Position numbers and translations under genes: made by a program
The notes under the pieces: model-generated
Told to the model about the DNA's origin: nothing
Database searches by the model: none
Seen by the model: only the letters and a program-made list of their open reading frames with translations
Part shown: in pieces, positions 43,840 to 52,852 of the stretch
Position numbering within the stretch: position 1 is the stretch's first letter
How the letters are laid out: each line of letters opens with the position of its first letter
Assembly: GCA_963850425.1 (NCBI GenBank)
Contig: CAWKLF010000001.1
Coordinates: 1 to 64,000, forward strand
DNA from: Gp1-AA133 sp963850425
GTDB lineage: Bacteria; Acidobacteriota; Terriglobia; Terriglobales; Acidobacteriaceae
Direction: 5' to 3'
DNA: 64,000 nt

Positions 43840-44577
43840 TCAGATCTTTTCCAGCATCCCCGCCGTAATCAGCTTCTGCTCCGTATGCCGCTCCAGAATC
43901 TGGATCAGAAACTTGCGCAGGTCAGATCCCTTCGCTCGCGGCCACTCTGCTCCCGCAAAACTCTCGACCGTCGCCCGGAACATTTGCGCCGCCAAGACCC
44001 GCGACTCGCTGGAAATCTCCGACGACGCCAGCCGCTTGTCGTCTCCGCACATCAGCCCGTCGGCCAATGCGTGAAAGAAGGCTCGACTTCCGTTCAGCGT
44101 CCTCCCGCAAACCACGCACTCGGAAAGATCCGGCAGAAAGCCGACCAGCCGCGTCATCCAGAGTTCGAAGTACGTGACCGGCATCCAGATCGCCGATCCG
44201 CGCAGACTGCCCAGCACCGAAAGCGTCAGCCGGAATATCGCGTCATTCGCTTCCCGGTCCGGCAGCAGTTCGTCGAGCAATTCCGCGATGTGCGCCAGCG
44301 CTACCGCCCGCGGGTAGCTCACTTCACTCGCCAGCGGAGACTCGAGCACCTCCAGCGCATCCAGCCGCGCCAGTTCCTGCCGCTCGCGGTCTTCGTAAAA
44401 CGCCCGCACAAAGGTCAGGGGCTCAAGCGCGCCCCCAAAGCGTTTTCGGGACTTCTTGGCGGAGCGCGCTACGCCACGCACTTTGCCTTCAATCCGCGTG
44501 AAGAAAGTGACCAGCAGGTCGGCCTCGCGCAGCGGATACGTCCGCAGGACGATGGCTTCCGACTCCTTCAGTGCCAT
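43840..44577 (-). CDS. recO: DNA repair protein RecO
   Basis: Recombination mediator of 245 residues that loads RecA with RecR. An N-terminal OB fold (ESEAIVLRTYPLREADLLVT, KVRGVARSAKKSRKRFGGAL) precedes the helical C-terminal domain with the zinc knuckle remnant ECVVCGRTL and LMCGDD. The C-terminal LRKFLIQILERHTEQKL is family-like. The ATG at 44577 begins directly after a short intergenic gap. Upstream on the same strand is an ferredoxin gene; downstream is glyQ. Confidence 0.9.
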   Translation of the reverse strand: MALKESEAIVLRTYPLREADLLVTFFTRIEGKVRGVARSAKKSRKRFGGALEPLTFVRAFYEDRERQELARLDALEVLESPLASEVSYPRAVALAHIAELLDELLPDREANDAIFRLTLSVLGSLRGSAIWMPVTYFELWMTRLVGFLPDLSECVVCGRTLNGSRAFFHALADGLMCGDDKRLASSEISSESRVLAAQMFRATVESFAGAEWPRAKGSDLRKFLIQILERHTEQKLITAGMLEKI

Positions 44578-44720
44578 GGGAGCCTAGCAGGTTAATGTTT
44601 GATTGTAACGGAAGGAGGCGGCACCCGTCAGCCGCTAGTAGAGGTCAGCGGTCAGCGTTAATACCCGAAAAATGCGCCTCCCAGCTGCCCAATCTGCCAG
44701 AACCCAAAAAATCAAAGCAT

Positions 44721-44784
44721 TTTTGAGGTCGCATTTTGCGACCTCAAAAGCGACAGGCGCATATCCACAATTGGATCATGCGCC
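44721..44784. repeat. Two adjacent intergenic hairpins between recO and the ferredoxin gene
   Basis: A perfect 13-base inverted repeat TTTTGAGGTCGCA-TTT-TGCGACCTCAAAA lies at 44721-44749. Next to it GGCGCATATCCA pairs with TGGATCATGCGCC at 44756-44784 with one bulge. Neither has a proper 3' T tract on either strand, so they are not standard terminators. Confidence 0.6.
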
Positions 44785-44834
44785 TCAACTCTACTCTCAC
44801 CTTGCGCGACCTGCCTGATAGCTGAGGGAGACAG

Positions 44835-45095
44835 CTACCTCCCGTAATACTTCGCGTTCCGCTCCGTAAACGCCGCCCATTTCTCGGGCAGATCGTCGAG
44901 CGCGAAAATTGCTGAAACCGGGCACACCGGCACGCACGCGCCACAGTCGATGCACTCGACCGGATCGATATACAGCAGTTCTTCCGTGGCGTGCGCCGGT
45001 TCATCCTTCTTCGGATGGATGCAATCTACCGGGCAGGCGTCCACGCAAGCGGTGTCCTTGGTTCCGATGCAGGGTTCTGCGATTACATAGGTCAT
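44835..45095 (-). CDS. Seven- or eight-iron ferredoxin
   Basis: An 86-residue bacterial ferredoxin with two cluster motifs: CIGTKDTACVDACPVDCIH (an insert between the first Cys pair, typical of 7Fe/8Fe types) and CIDCGACVPVCPVSAIF. It begins MTYVIAEPCIG. The ATG at 45095 has AGGAG 11 bases upstream. It carries electrons in the cytoplasm; no specific partner oxidoreductase is nearby. Confidence 0.9.
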   Translation of the reverse strand: MTYVIAEPCIGTKDTACVDACPVDCIHPKKDEPAHATEELLYIDPVECIDCGACVPVCPVSAIFALDDLPEKWAAFTERNAKYYGR

Positions 45096-45245
45096 AGTGT
45101 ATCTGTCTCCTGAAAACACTGCGAATCTTTAAAAGAACCAGCGATTCTAGCAAGAATCCTGTCCACGGTACAGCAGACCAGGACGTTTTCACTGGCCCGA
45201 AAGGGCAATTCTTGCGGCCGCCCTCGAGGAATCACCCGAGATCTC

Positions 45246-47285
45246 TCAGCCCCGGCTTCCCGCCATTTCCCTCTCTTCACTGGGCTGATATTCCACAATG
45301 TACCCGGCCACCGCGCTCGCCGCCACCGTCAACGGACTCGCCAGGTACATTTGACCCGGCCCGCTGCGCCCGGGGAAATTCCGGTTCTGCGCGCTGATCA
45401 CCACCTGATCCGGACGCGTCGAAACTCCTGGCCCCGCGTTGATGCAAGCCCCGCAACTCGGCTCGATGACGCGCGCACCTGCCTTGTGGAAAACTTCTAG
45501 ATAGCCCTTCCCGATACAGTAGTCTCGTGTTTCCTGTGAGCCGAACTGAATGAAGAACTCCACCGAGTCCGCCACGCGTTTGCCCTGCTTAAGCGCGTCC
45601 GCCAGCACCGCCGCGTACATGTCCATGTCTTCGTTCTTTCCCGCCGTACAAGTGCCGCCGTAAGCCAACTCTACCGGGACGGGGGTGTTCAGTTCGCGGA
45701 TAAACTTGCCATTTCCAGGATCGCCGGGCGTGGCCACCATCGGTGCAATCTCAGCCGCGTCGAGTTCGATTACTTGCGCATATTGGGCATCGCGATCGCT
45801 CTGAAGGCCTCGGACCATCTCCTCAGCGTCCCGCCGGCTCATGCCCCGACGCTGCACGAGGAATTCCACAACCTTGTCATCCGGAGCCACGATCCCGGTA
45901 AACCCGCCGATCTCGGCCGCCATGTTGGTCATGGTCGCACGCTCGTCCACGCTCAACGCCTCAACCGCGTCGCCCGCATACTCCATCACCTTGGCGAGCG
46001 CCTTACCGCTGCGTACGTACTCCAGGCTCAGGATCTTCAGAATGAAATCCTTCGCGGTGACGTTCGGCTGCTTCTTTCCGCGAATGAGAATCTTCACCGA
46101 CTCCGGCACCTTCACCCGCACATCCTTGGTGATCCAGCTGTTGAACACATCAGTCGTGCCAATACCGAAAGCTACGCACCCGATCGCGCCCACATGAGGC
46201 GTATGCGAGTCGGACCCCACGTTGACCTGACCCGGCAATGCATACGACTCAAGCATCACCGAGTGGCAAATTCCCTCCGAGCCCTTGCGATCTTTTAACT
46301 CTCCGTGCAGCTTGATGCCCTGCGCTTTCGCAAAGTCTTCCTGCTTCAGCTTGAGTTGCGTGGCCAGATCAAGCAGCCCCATCTTCTTTTTCTCCTCAGA
46401 AATCACTTCGTCGAGGAAAGTAAGGTGATCGCGGAAGAACCGGATGCTAGCAGCATCATTCACCGGCACACCCTTGCCCACATAATGCTCATAAAAGATC
46501 GCCGCCATGGGCGTTACATATTCATGGCTGAAGCGCAGATCCACCCGCGTGAACCCGGTATCGCCAGGCTTGACGGCCTCCACCCCGACCGTGCCGTCGG
46601 GCGTAATCATGTGCTTCGCGAAGATCTTCTCCGTCAACGTCATGGGCCGCTGGGCTGTGTAGATCGGCGGCAAGAAGACCTTCTTCTGTATGCGCGCCAC
46701 GTTAAACGGAAACAGCCCGCCGTATTCGATCACCTGGCGGGTGATGTCGTCCTCGCCCTCGGTGAACTCGCTCAGTGCGATTTCTTCTCCGGAACGAATC
46801 TTATCGATCACCGAAAAGCTCGTCGAAGTCAGCAGGCCCAGGTTCTGACAATTCTGCTTGTAGATGCGCTCAATGTTCTCCGCAATGACCAGCCGGATCC
46901 CTGCCGACATCTCCGCATAGGGCGACTGCTCACGGCTCGAGCCCTTGCCGCGCCGCTTCCCGCTGACCGAGCAGACGAAGCCGCCATTCTTCACATCACT
47001 GCGTCCGATCGGGAGAATGCTCCCGCACTTCAGCCCGAGATACGGGATTTCGCCCAGAGTCTGATCGAAGTAGAAGCAGTAGTGCGCAGGCGTGATCTCG
47101 TCGGTAGAAATGTCATCGCGCAGCTTGGGATTGTTGGAGGGATCCTTCGTATCCCAAGGCAAGTCTTCGCCCGCCAATTGCCGCCGGATCAACTCCGGAT
47201 CTTCCGTAAGAAAGAGGATGCGGCCCGACAGCCGCACCTTGTCCGGGCGTTTAGAAATTCCACGTTCAACTAGTGATTGATTCAC
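45246..47285 (-). CDS. Fused aconitase-family hydratase, swivel domain first
   Basis: A 679-residue dehydratase in which the swivel domain precedes the catalytic part. The swivel occupies about residues 15-200 (VRLSGRILFLTEDPELI, DISTDEITPAHYCFYFDQT, GKGSSREQSPYAEMSAGI, NLGLLTSTSFSVIDKI). The catalytic part follows with NVGSDSHTPHVGAIGCVAFG, GGTCTAGKNEDMDMYAAV (first cluster Cys) and RVIEPSCGACINAGPGVS (CxxC), so all three 4Fe-4S ligands are present. It resembles fused 3-isopropylmalate dehydratases or AcnB without the HEAT part. GTG at 47285 has AAAGGG 9 bases upstream. Which substrate (citrate, isopropylmalate, other) is not settled; no leu genes are near. Confidence 0.8.
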   Translation of the reverse strand: MNQSLVERGISKRPDKVRLSGRILFLTEDPELIRRQLAGEDLPWDTKDPSNNPKLRDDISTDEITPAHYCFYFDQTLGEIPYLGLKCGSILPIGRSDVKNGGFVCSVSGKRRGKGSSREQSPYAEMSAGIRLVIAENIERIYKQNCQNLGLLTSTSFSVIDKIRSGEEIALSEFTEGEDDITRQVIEYGGLFPFNVARIQKKVFLPPIYTAQRPMTLTEKIFAKHMITPDGTVGVEAVKPGDTGFTRVDLRFSHEYVTPMAAIFYEHYVGKGVPVNDAASIRFFRDHLTFLDEVISEEKKKMGLLDLATQLKLKQEDFAKAQGIKLHGELKDRKGSEGICHSVMLESYALPGQVNVGSDSHTPHVGAIGCVAFGIGTTDVFNSWITKDVRVKVPESVKILIRGKKQPNVTAKDFILKILSLEYVRSGKALAKVMEYAGDAVEALSVDERATMTNMAAEIGGFTGIVAPDDKVVEFLVQRRGMSRRDAEEMVRGLQSDRDAQYAQVIELDAAEIAPMVATPGDPGNGKFIRELNTPVPVELAYGGTCTAGKNEDMDMYAAVLADALKQGKRVADSVEFFIQFGSQETRDYCIGKGYLEVFHKAGARVIEPSCGACINAGPGVSTRPDQVVISAQNRNFPGRSGPGQMYLASPLTVAASAVAGYIVEYQPSEEREMAGSRG

Positions 47286-47514
47286 TCTGAAGCCCTTTGA
47301 AGTCCTGCGGAAATGCCAAGCCTGTGTGGCGCGGGCGCCTTCGCCCCCGAATACCGAAACCAAGCCTCTTTATGTTTATTTTACTCCCACCAAGACAAAG
47401 GCACGAATGGAGGCGCCGATGGCCATAACCGGTAAATAGAGAACGTTCCAAAACCGCTAGATCAGATGGAAAACGGGAAGGGGACGAGTTCACTCGTGCC
47501 AGAAAACAGTGCAG

Positions 47515-47535
47515 GAAAAAGGCGCTTTAGCGCCT
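47515..47535 (-). terminator. Rho-independent terminator of the inositol monophosphatase gene
   Basis: Minus-strand AGGCGC-TAAA-GCGCCT followed by TTTT, directly downstream of the gene stop at 47550. Six base pairs and a four-base loop. Confidence 0.7.
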
Positions 47536-47549
47536 GAGGTGAGCTTTTG

Positions 47550-48389
47550 CTACTTCCGGTACTCCCGCGGATCGGGCAGCGGTTCAAGCCCGCGCCCCTC
47601 TAAAATTTCGGCAAACTCATGCAACAAATCGCCATGAATCAGACCGTTGCTCGCGACCACATCGCGATCTGTTACCGCCAGCTCTTCCCCGCGAAAGCCC
47701 GACACCTTCCCGCCCGCTTCCTCAACAATCAGGACGCCAGCCGCCAAGTCCCATGCGTTCAGATTGAATTCCCAGAAGCCGTCGTAGCGCCCGCACGCTA
47801 CCGACGCAAGGTCCAGTGCCGCCGAACCGGCCCGCCGAACTCCGTGCGTCTTCAGCGTGATTTGGTGATAGAAGTGGATGTTCGGATTCTTATGACGCTT
47901 ATGGCTGGGAAACCCGGTGGCCACCAGCGACTGCGCCAGCTTGGGTGTTTTCGACACCGAAATCGCATCGCCGTTCAGCACAGCACCTTTGCCGCACTCA
48001 GCTGCAAACAGCTCATCACGGGTCGGATCGTAAAGCACCGCCGCCTTGCGCTTCCCCTGAAACGCTAAGCCCAATGACACACAAAATACGGGATACCCAT
48101 GGGCGAAATTGGTGGTCCCATCCAACGGATCGACGTACCACCGGTAGTCGCCTCCCGTCTCAATTCGGGCGCCTTCTTCCCCGATGACGTCATGCGAGGG
48201 CCAGCTCGCCTGGATGCGCTTCAGGATCAATTTCTCGGAGTTCCGGTCTGCTTCGGTGACCAGATCCGCGTCACCCTTATACTCGATTTTGACGCGGCGC
48301 TGAAAAAACTCCATGAGGAGCGCGCCTGCTTCCCGCGCAATCTCCGACATCTGCGGCACGAACTCGTAGTTTTCCTGACGGGATGGCAT
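47550..48389 (-). CDS. suhB: Inositol-1-monophosphatase family protein
   Basis: A 279-residue Mg-dependent phosphatase of the IMPase/SuhB family. Metal-site motifs are DLVTEADRNSEKLI, VIGEEGA, the signature WYVDPLDGTTNFAHGYPVF and, near the C-terminus, WDLAAGVLIVEEAGGKVSGF. It likely dephosphorylates myo-inositol-1-phosphate or a related sugar phosphate. In many bacteria the homologue also modulates rRNA transcription. The gene symbol is the family name, not proof of function. ATG at 48389. Confidence 0.85.
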   Translation of the reverse strand: MPSRQENYEFVPQMSEIAREAGALLMEFFQRRVKIEYKGDADLVTEADRNSEKLILKRIQASWPSHDVIGEEGARIETGGDYRWYVDPLDGTTNFAHGYPVFCVSLGLAFQGKRKAAVLYDPTRDELFAAECGKGAVLNGDAISVSKTPKLAQSLVATGFPSHKRHKNPNIHFYHQITLKTHGVRRAGSAALDLASVACGRYDGFWEFNLNAWDLAAGVLIVEEAGGKVSGFRGEELAVTDRDVVASNGLIHGDLLHEFAEILEGRGLEPLPDPREYRK

Positions 48390-48462
48390 GGATGATTGTT
48401 TCGCTGGTTGCAGACTGAGGCCGGAAAATAGGGAAGCCTTGCTCGAAAATCCCGCGGACAGC

Positions 48463-48735
48463 CTATTTGCGCTTAGCGGTATCTTCCGCGATGTACATAA
48501 TGTCGTGCTTGAAAATGAACAAATTGGGCGCGCCCTCGCGCGTCAACCGGACCATATTCTTGTCGTAGTATTCGATCCAGCCGCGCACCACTTCCCCGTC
48601 GGTCAGCTTGATGCTCACCGGCTTCTGCTTCTCGCCCAACAGTTTCAGGTAAGCGGCTTCCTCAAACGTCTCGTCCGGTGGTGGAGTCTTCCCGCCCCGC
48701 CGGGCGGCTCCCTGCGTACTCGCATTGAAAGGCAT
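48463..48735 (-). CDS. hfq: RNA chaperone Hfq
   Basis: A 90-residue Sm-type RNA chaperone. Sm1: AYLKLLGEKQKPVSIKLTDG then EVVRGWIEYYDKNMVRLT; Sm2: NLFIFKHDIMYIAED with KHDI in place of the gammaproteobacterial YKHA. An extra N-terminal tail of about 25 residues (Ala/Gly/Pro-rich) is present. The ATG at 48735 is preferred over a GTG two codons upstream. Hfq joins small RNAs to mRNAs. It adjoins the 3' end of a TonB-dependent receptor and is followed by the inositol phosphatase gene. Confidence 0.85.
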   Translation of the reverse strand: MPFNASTQGAARRGGKTPPPDETFEEAAYLKLLGEKQKPVSIKLTDGEVVRGWIEYYDKNMVRLTREGAPNLFIFKHDIMYIAEDTAKRK

Positions 48736-48887
48736 TGCCACATTTTACACGGCGCGTCTGCCCCAGCGACATCAATCTCGCGTCATCCGCAATCTGGTTA
48801 GAGTAGAGATCGCCGCTAGTTAGAGCCAGCATGAGAAGTCGTATTCGACCGTTAGGGCAGCGGCTCCATGAACCCTCGTTTCAAGAG

Positions 48888-51800
48888 TTAGAACGTGATT
48901 TTCACTCCGAATTCCATCTGCCGTGGCGCCCCGTAGTGGTACACTCCCGACCCCGACCCGATCCGCAACACGTCGCGCGACGATCCCCCAGGTGTGCCAT
49001 TCGCCGATCCCGCGCCCGCTGCTATTGGCTGTCCCGGACCCGCATAGTAGTACGCCAGTTGTCCGGATAATGGCCGGAAGTTTGCGAAGTTAAGTACATT
49101 GTAGAAGCGCGCGCTGGGTTCAATGTTGAGCCGCTCTCCCACCTTCAGGGGCCAGCTAATCGCCGCATCCAGCGACTTGAATCCCGGATTGTTGAATTGA
49201 CCCGCCGGCGGCACGATCACAAGCGGCGCCGTCCCTCTCAGGGTCGTCAGTTGTGCCGATGTAAAGAGCTGCGCCTGCACCAGGGCTTGTCCCGCCGGGG
49301 TCAGAGAGCCTGCCTGTGTCTGGTTGTAAGTCTTGATTGCCGTTGCCAGATCGCTGCCCGACAGTGCAGCGAACGATCCGGGCCCTTTGAAAGGAAACAG
49401 ATTTCCCGGCATTCCATCCCCGGTGAAATCCGTACGGAAAATCTCGCCCGGAGTCGCCGCCGGATTTCCCGACGTCACCTGCAGCGAAGCAACCGTCGGT
49501 GGCGGCGTGGCATAGCGCCCGATAAATGACAGCTTCGGTCCCCAGAGCGAGTCCAGCGTCCACCCAATCGATGCCTGGTGTCTGCGGTCCAGCGGCGACG
49601 GCCCCTTGTAGAGCTGAGGGTTTTGGAAATCGTTAGCCACTGTGCTTTGTCCCGGGTTGTCGCCGCCATTCGACACGAATTTAGAGAATGTGTAGGCGAG
49701 GTTCACGTGTCCGCCGCGGAAGAAGAACCACTGGTGCACGATGTTCTGCTGCAGGGAGAACTGAAGTCCGTTGTAGACGGCCTGTCCGATCGACGTCTGG
49801 AACTCACCTTGCCCGACCAGCGAGTTCAAGCCGGAAAAAGCAGCGCCGAAATTTCGCGGATCGGTTTGCGGAGTGGTTGCGGGCACCGTGACTCCGACCG
49901 AAGCCGGAAGCCCTCCCAGAAAAGCAACACCCGAATCCAGACCATTCACCGCGAAGTCATTGATATTGGCCGTCGGCACTGCCGAAATGTAACAACTCAC
50001 CGCATCCCGCACAATCGCACCCGGCGCCAGCGGTTGGTTCAGACAGGCAGGCGCCTTTTGTAGGATGGTGTTGGTAATTGCGTTGAGCGCTGCTGTTGGA
50101 ATCCCATTTGCATCGGTGTACAAGTAGCGCCAATCACCGACGTGGTTCTTATCCACGATCAGCCCGAACCGCTGGCTCATGTTGCGGACATAATCCACCG
50201 CGAACACGCCTCCGCTCCACAATTGGTGTTCCAGGCCCAGACTGATTTGGTAAGAGCGAGGAGTCCGGTAGTTGGGATCGAAAGCGGCCAGCCCATTCAC
50301 GGGCAGGCTGACGGATAGCGTGTTCCCCACAAAATTCGGATTGCCCGCAGACCCCGCCGCGACCACCGCGGCCTGATACGCGGCTTGAAGCGCCGCCACA
50401 TCGGTGGCCGCCGTGCCCACGGGTGTGCCGCAGACCTGGGTTGCCAGGTCGTGCCCGTTGATCGACGTTACGCGCGAGGGCAGTCCACCGCCGTTTGGAA
50501 AATAAATGCCCACCGTGCCGGCGGCCGCTCCCGCAGCGCAGCCCAGCACATTGGTTGAGGAATACAGTCCCTGGCTTAAACGCGCCGGCCGGTCAATGCG
50601 CATGTTGCTGAAGAGGGAGTTGTCGTAAAAAACGCCGGCCCCGCCCCGAATCACGGTTCTGCCATTGTGAAACGGATCCCATGCAAATCCAAGTTGCGGC
50701 GCAAAGTTATAGTTCGGCTGTTTGACTCTTCTTCCCAGCGCACTTCCGGCAAGATTGGAAAATTGATCGAGGAGGTTCGATTCCGCGCACGGCGCAAAAC
50801 CGGATGGGATGCCGGGATTCGCCGCTGAGCAAGGAATCGGCGCCAGATCACTATCCACCCGGCCGGTATCGCGCACGTAGTGCACCCCAATCGTGATTGT
50901 GAGATTGGGGTACATCTTGTAGGAGTCTCCGACGTAGCCTTGCAGGCGGTTATCGATCTGTCCACCGTGCGGGAATCCGAACCCGGATTTCTCCGTCGCA
51001 AAACCCTGCCCGTTACTCAACGTCGCGAGCAGCAACGGATAGTCCAGCGGATTAGGATCGGTTCCTCCGGCCCACGCCGTCGTAAGCTGCGGCGCAAGCC
51101 CGTAGGAGGCCGCGTGGCCTCCGATATTGATCCGGTTGATGCTGGCTCCGAAGCGAAACGTGTGTGCTCCCGCACGCCGCGTACCGTCATACCTCAGCTC
51201 GGTGTTCTGCTGAAAGGTTTCCTGCGGAGCGAATTGGCTGGGACCAATCTGTATCTGACCGCCCGCCAGGTCGCCAAACCGAATGCTCGCCGGAAGTCCA
51301 AACACCCCGCCAGTTCCCAGCTGACCCGACGCATCCTGCAGTGAGTTGTGGTAGCGCGAGTATCCGAGACGCAGACTGTGCAGGTACGGGCCTCTCGTCA
51401 GGTCGAGCCCAATCGCATGCGAGGGAGCATTGTTGTGATTTTGATAAATCGAATACCCGTCGCCGAAGTCATCCACCGACTTGTTCCAATTGTAGGCAAA
51501 CCGGTAGAACGCGTGCGTCGAACTGGAAGGCTGCCAGTCAAGCTTTCCAGAGGCGGAAGTATTTCGGAATGGCGAAGAGAACGAACCCGTCAAAGCCTGA
51601 AAAGGCGAAGGCAGCACCACCGCCCGGTGCTCATCCTGGGTCACATGCTCGACATCAAGAAAGAAGAACGCCTTGTCTTGGACCAACGTCCCGCCCAGTC
51701 GTCCGCCAAAGTCGGTGCGCTGAAAGGGCAAATCCAGGCCGCCCGGAGCCCTCGCAAATGCAATGCTCTTGTCGCGAAACAGGCCATACGCCTCGCCGTG

Positions 51801-52544
51801 AAGACCAGTGCTTCCCGAGCCTGTCTTCATTCTGATTTCGCCCGCAGAGGTTGGGCCTTCGGAGACGTTCAGCATCGCCCGGCTGACTAGCAGCTCATCC
51901 ACCGAGCTCAACGCCACATTCTGCGTCGGGCCGCCCTTGGTCTCATCGTTTAGACTCACGCCATCCAGCGTGTAGAGCGTTGCCAGACCGCTCTCCTTGC
52001 TGATCGAAGCTGCAAAATTTCCTGTCTTCGTCGCATCCAGCGAACGCCCGTCCTGGATCAACACGCCCGGCTGAAACTGCGCGGTATTCAATACATCGCG
52101 GCCGTTGATTGGCAGTTCCGCGATCTGCTCTGGAATGACCTTGCCTTCGATGGTTGGGGTTCCGGGTTCGACGTGCGACAGCTTGCGATCCCCATTCGAG
52201 GTCTTACCGTCGCGCACGGTCACATAGAAGCGGTTGGCGTTGTAGTTTCTCAGTTCGATTTGCAGGGTATAGACGCCCGCGTTCAGAGCGCCGGTCGAGT
52301 ATTTCCCATCCTTGTCGGTCGTAAGCGTGAGCGGAGTTTCTGCGGCCCTCGAGTTGATGTAAACGCTCGCCCCGGCAACGGGTGCACCGGATGAATCGAT
52401 CACCGTCCCTTCGATCGACCCCTTGGGCAGGTCTTGCGCGAATCCGCGCGACCCGCCGGTCAACGCCATCACTATGGATAGAAAGAGGAATACCAGGGAG
52501 TTGCGGCGATTTCCCTCGCCGCCCGAAGCGCGCAATTTCAACAA
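48888..52544 (-). CDS. Oar-like TonB-dependent receptor with carboxypeptidase-regulatory domain
   Basis: A 1,218-residue outer-membrane protein. A signal peptide (LVFLFLSIVMALTGGSRGFA) leads to an Ig-like carboxypeptidase D regulatory domain (GSIEGTVIDSSGAPVAGASV, YSTGALNAGVYTLQIELRNY), then a plug (ELPINGRDVLNTAQFQPGV, LDGVSLNDETKGG) and a large barrel ending in Phe (MEFGVKITF). The TTG start at 52544 is chosen because GGGAAGGAG lies 7 bases upstream. Such Oar-type receptors are very numerous in acidobacteria and take up large substrates or act in adhesion; the ligand is unknown. No TonB-box motif was identified. Confidence 0.85.
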   Translation of the reverse strand: MLKLRASGGEGNRRNSLVFLFLSIVMALTGGSRGFAQDLPKGSIEGTVIDSSGAPVAGASVYINSRAAETPLTLTTDKDGKYSTGALNAGVYTLQIELRNYNANRFYVTVRDGKTSNGDRKLSHVEPGTPTIEGKVIPEQIAELPINGRDVLNTAQFQPGVLIQDGRSLDATKTGNFAASISKESGLATLYTLDGVSLNDETKGGPTQNVALSSVDELLVSRAMLNVSEGPTSAGEIRMKTGSGSTGLHGEAYGLFRDKSIAFARAPGGLDLPFQRTDFGGRLGGTLVQDKAFFFLDVEHVTQDEHRAVVLPSPFQALTGSFSSPFRNTSASGKLDWQPSSSTHAFYRFAYNWNKSVDDFGDGYSIYQNHNNAPSHAIGLDLTRGPYLHSLRLGYSRYHNSLQDASGQLGTGGVFGLPASIRFGDLAGGQIQIGPSQFAPQETFQQNTELRYDGTRRAGAHTFRFGASINRINIGGHAASYGLAPQLTTAWAGGTDPNPLDYPLLLATLSNGQGFATEKSGFGFPHGGQIDNRLQGYVGDSYKMYPNLTITIGVHYVRDTGRVDSDLAPIPCSAANPGIPSGFAPCAESNLLDQFSNLAGSALGRRVKQPNYNFAPQLGFAWDPFHNGRTVIRGGAGVFYDNSLFSNMRIDRPARLSQGLYSSTNVLGCAAGAAAGTVGIYFPNGGGLPSRVTSINGHDLATQVCGTPVGTAATDVAALQAAYQAAVVAAGSAGNPNFVGNTLSVSLPVNGLAAFDPNYRTPRSYQISLGLEHQLWSGGVFAVDYVRNMSQRFGLIVDKNHVGDWRYLYTDANGIPTAALNAITNTILQKAPACLNQPLAPGAIVRDAVSCYISAVPTANINDFAVNGLDSGVAFLGGLPASVGVTVPATTPQTDPRNFGAAFSGLNSLVGQGEFQTSIGQAVYNGLQFSLQQNIVHQWFFFRGGHVNLAYTFSKFVSNGGDNPGQSTVANDFQNPQLYKGPSPLDRRHQASIGWTLDSLWGPKLSFIGRYATPPPTVASLQVTSGNPAATPGEIFRTDFTGDGMPGNLFPFKGPGSFAALSGSDLATAIKTYNQTQAGSLTPAGQALVQAQLFTSAQLTTLRGTAPLVIVPPAGQFNNPGFKSLDAAISWPLKVGERLNIEPSARFYNVLNFANFRPLSGQLAYYYAGPGQPIAAGAGSANGTPGGSSRDVLRIGSGSGVYHYGAPRQMEFGVKITF

Positions 52545-52803
52545 ACGGTCTCTCCTTCCCAATCCTGGACAGGCGGGTACTGCCACATGGAATCGCTCCC
52601 CGCAGGAATGGTTGCTTCCGCTTTACAAAGTTGAATTGACTATCTTACTAAACAAGGCAGGAACGTGCCCGAAACGGCTCGACCGTCTCACGACTCGGAC
52701 TGGTCTGTTGTCAAAAGCCAAGTACCCCATCTTTGCGCGTTCTGTGCCAAAGGTGGGATTCGACGACGCGTGCGACATGGGATTTTTGCGCAGTCCGATA
52801 AAG

Positions 52804-52829
52804 AAAAAAGGGACCGGCAGCCCGGTCCC
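52804..52829 (-). terminator. Rho-independent terminator after the second receptor gene
   Basis: Minus-strand GGGACCGG-GCTG-CCGGTCCC (52829-52810) followed by TTTTTT (52809-52804), 24 bases past the stop of the upstream receptor gene. It separates the two receptor genes into independent units. Confidence 0.85.
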
Positions 52830-52852
52830 TCAGGAACTCAAAAAAGCATGAG

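Noticed and set aside
44721..44749. Palindrome considered as an intrinsic terminator
   Set aside because: The 3' side is A-rich, not T-rich, on both strands.
46305..47273. A 322-codon frame antisense to the aconitase-family gene
   Set aside because: Arg/His-rich sequence typical of antisense readings; the sense gene has intact cluster motifs.
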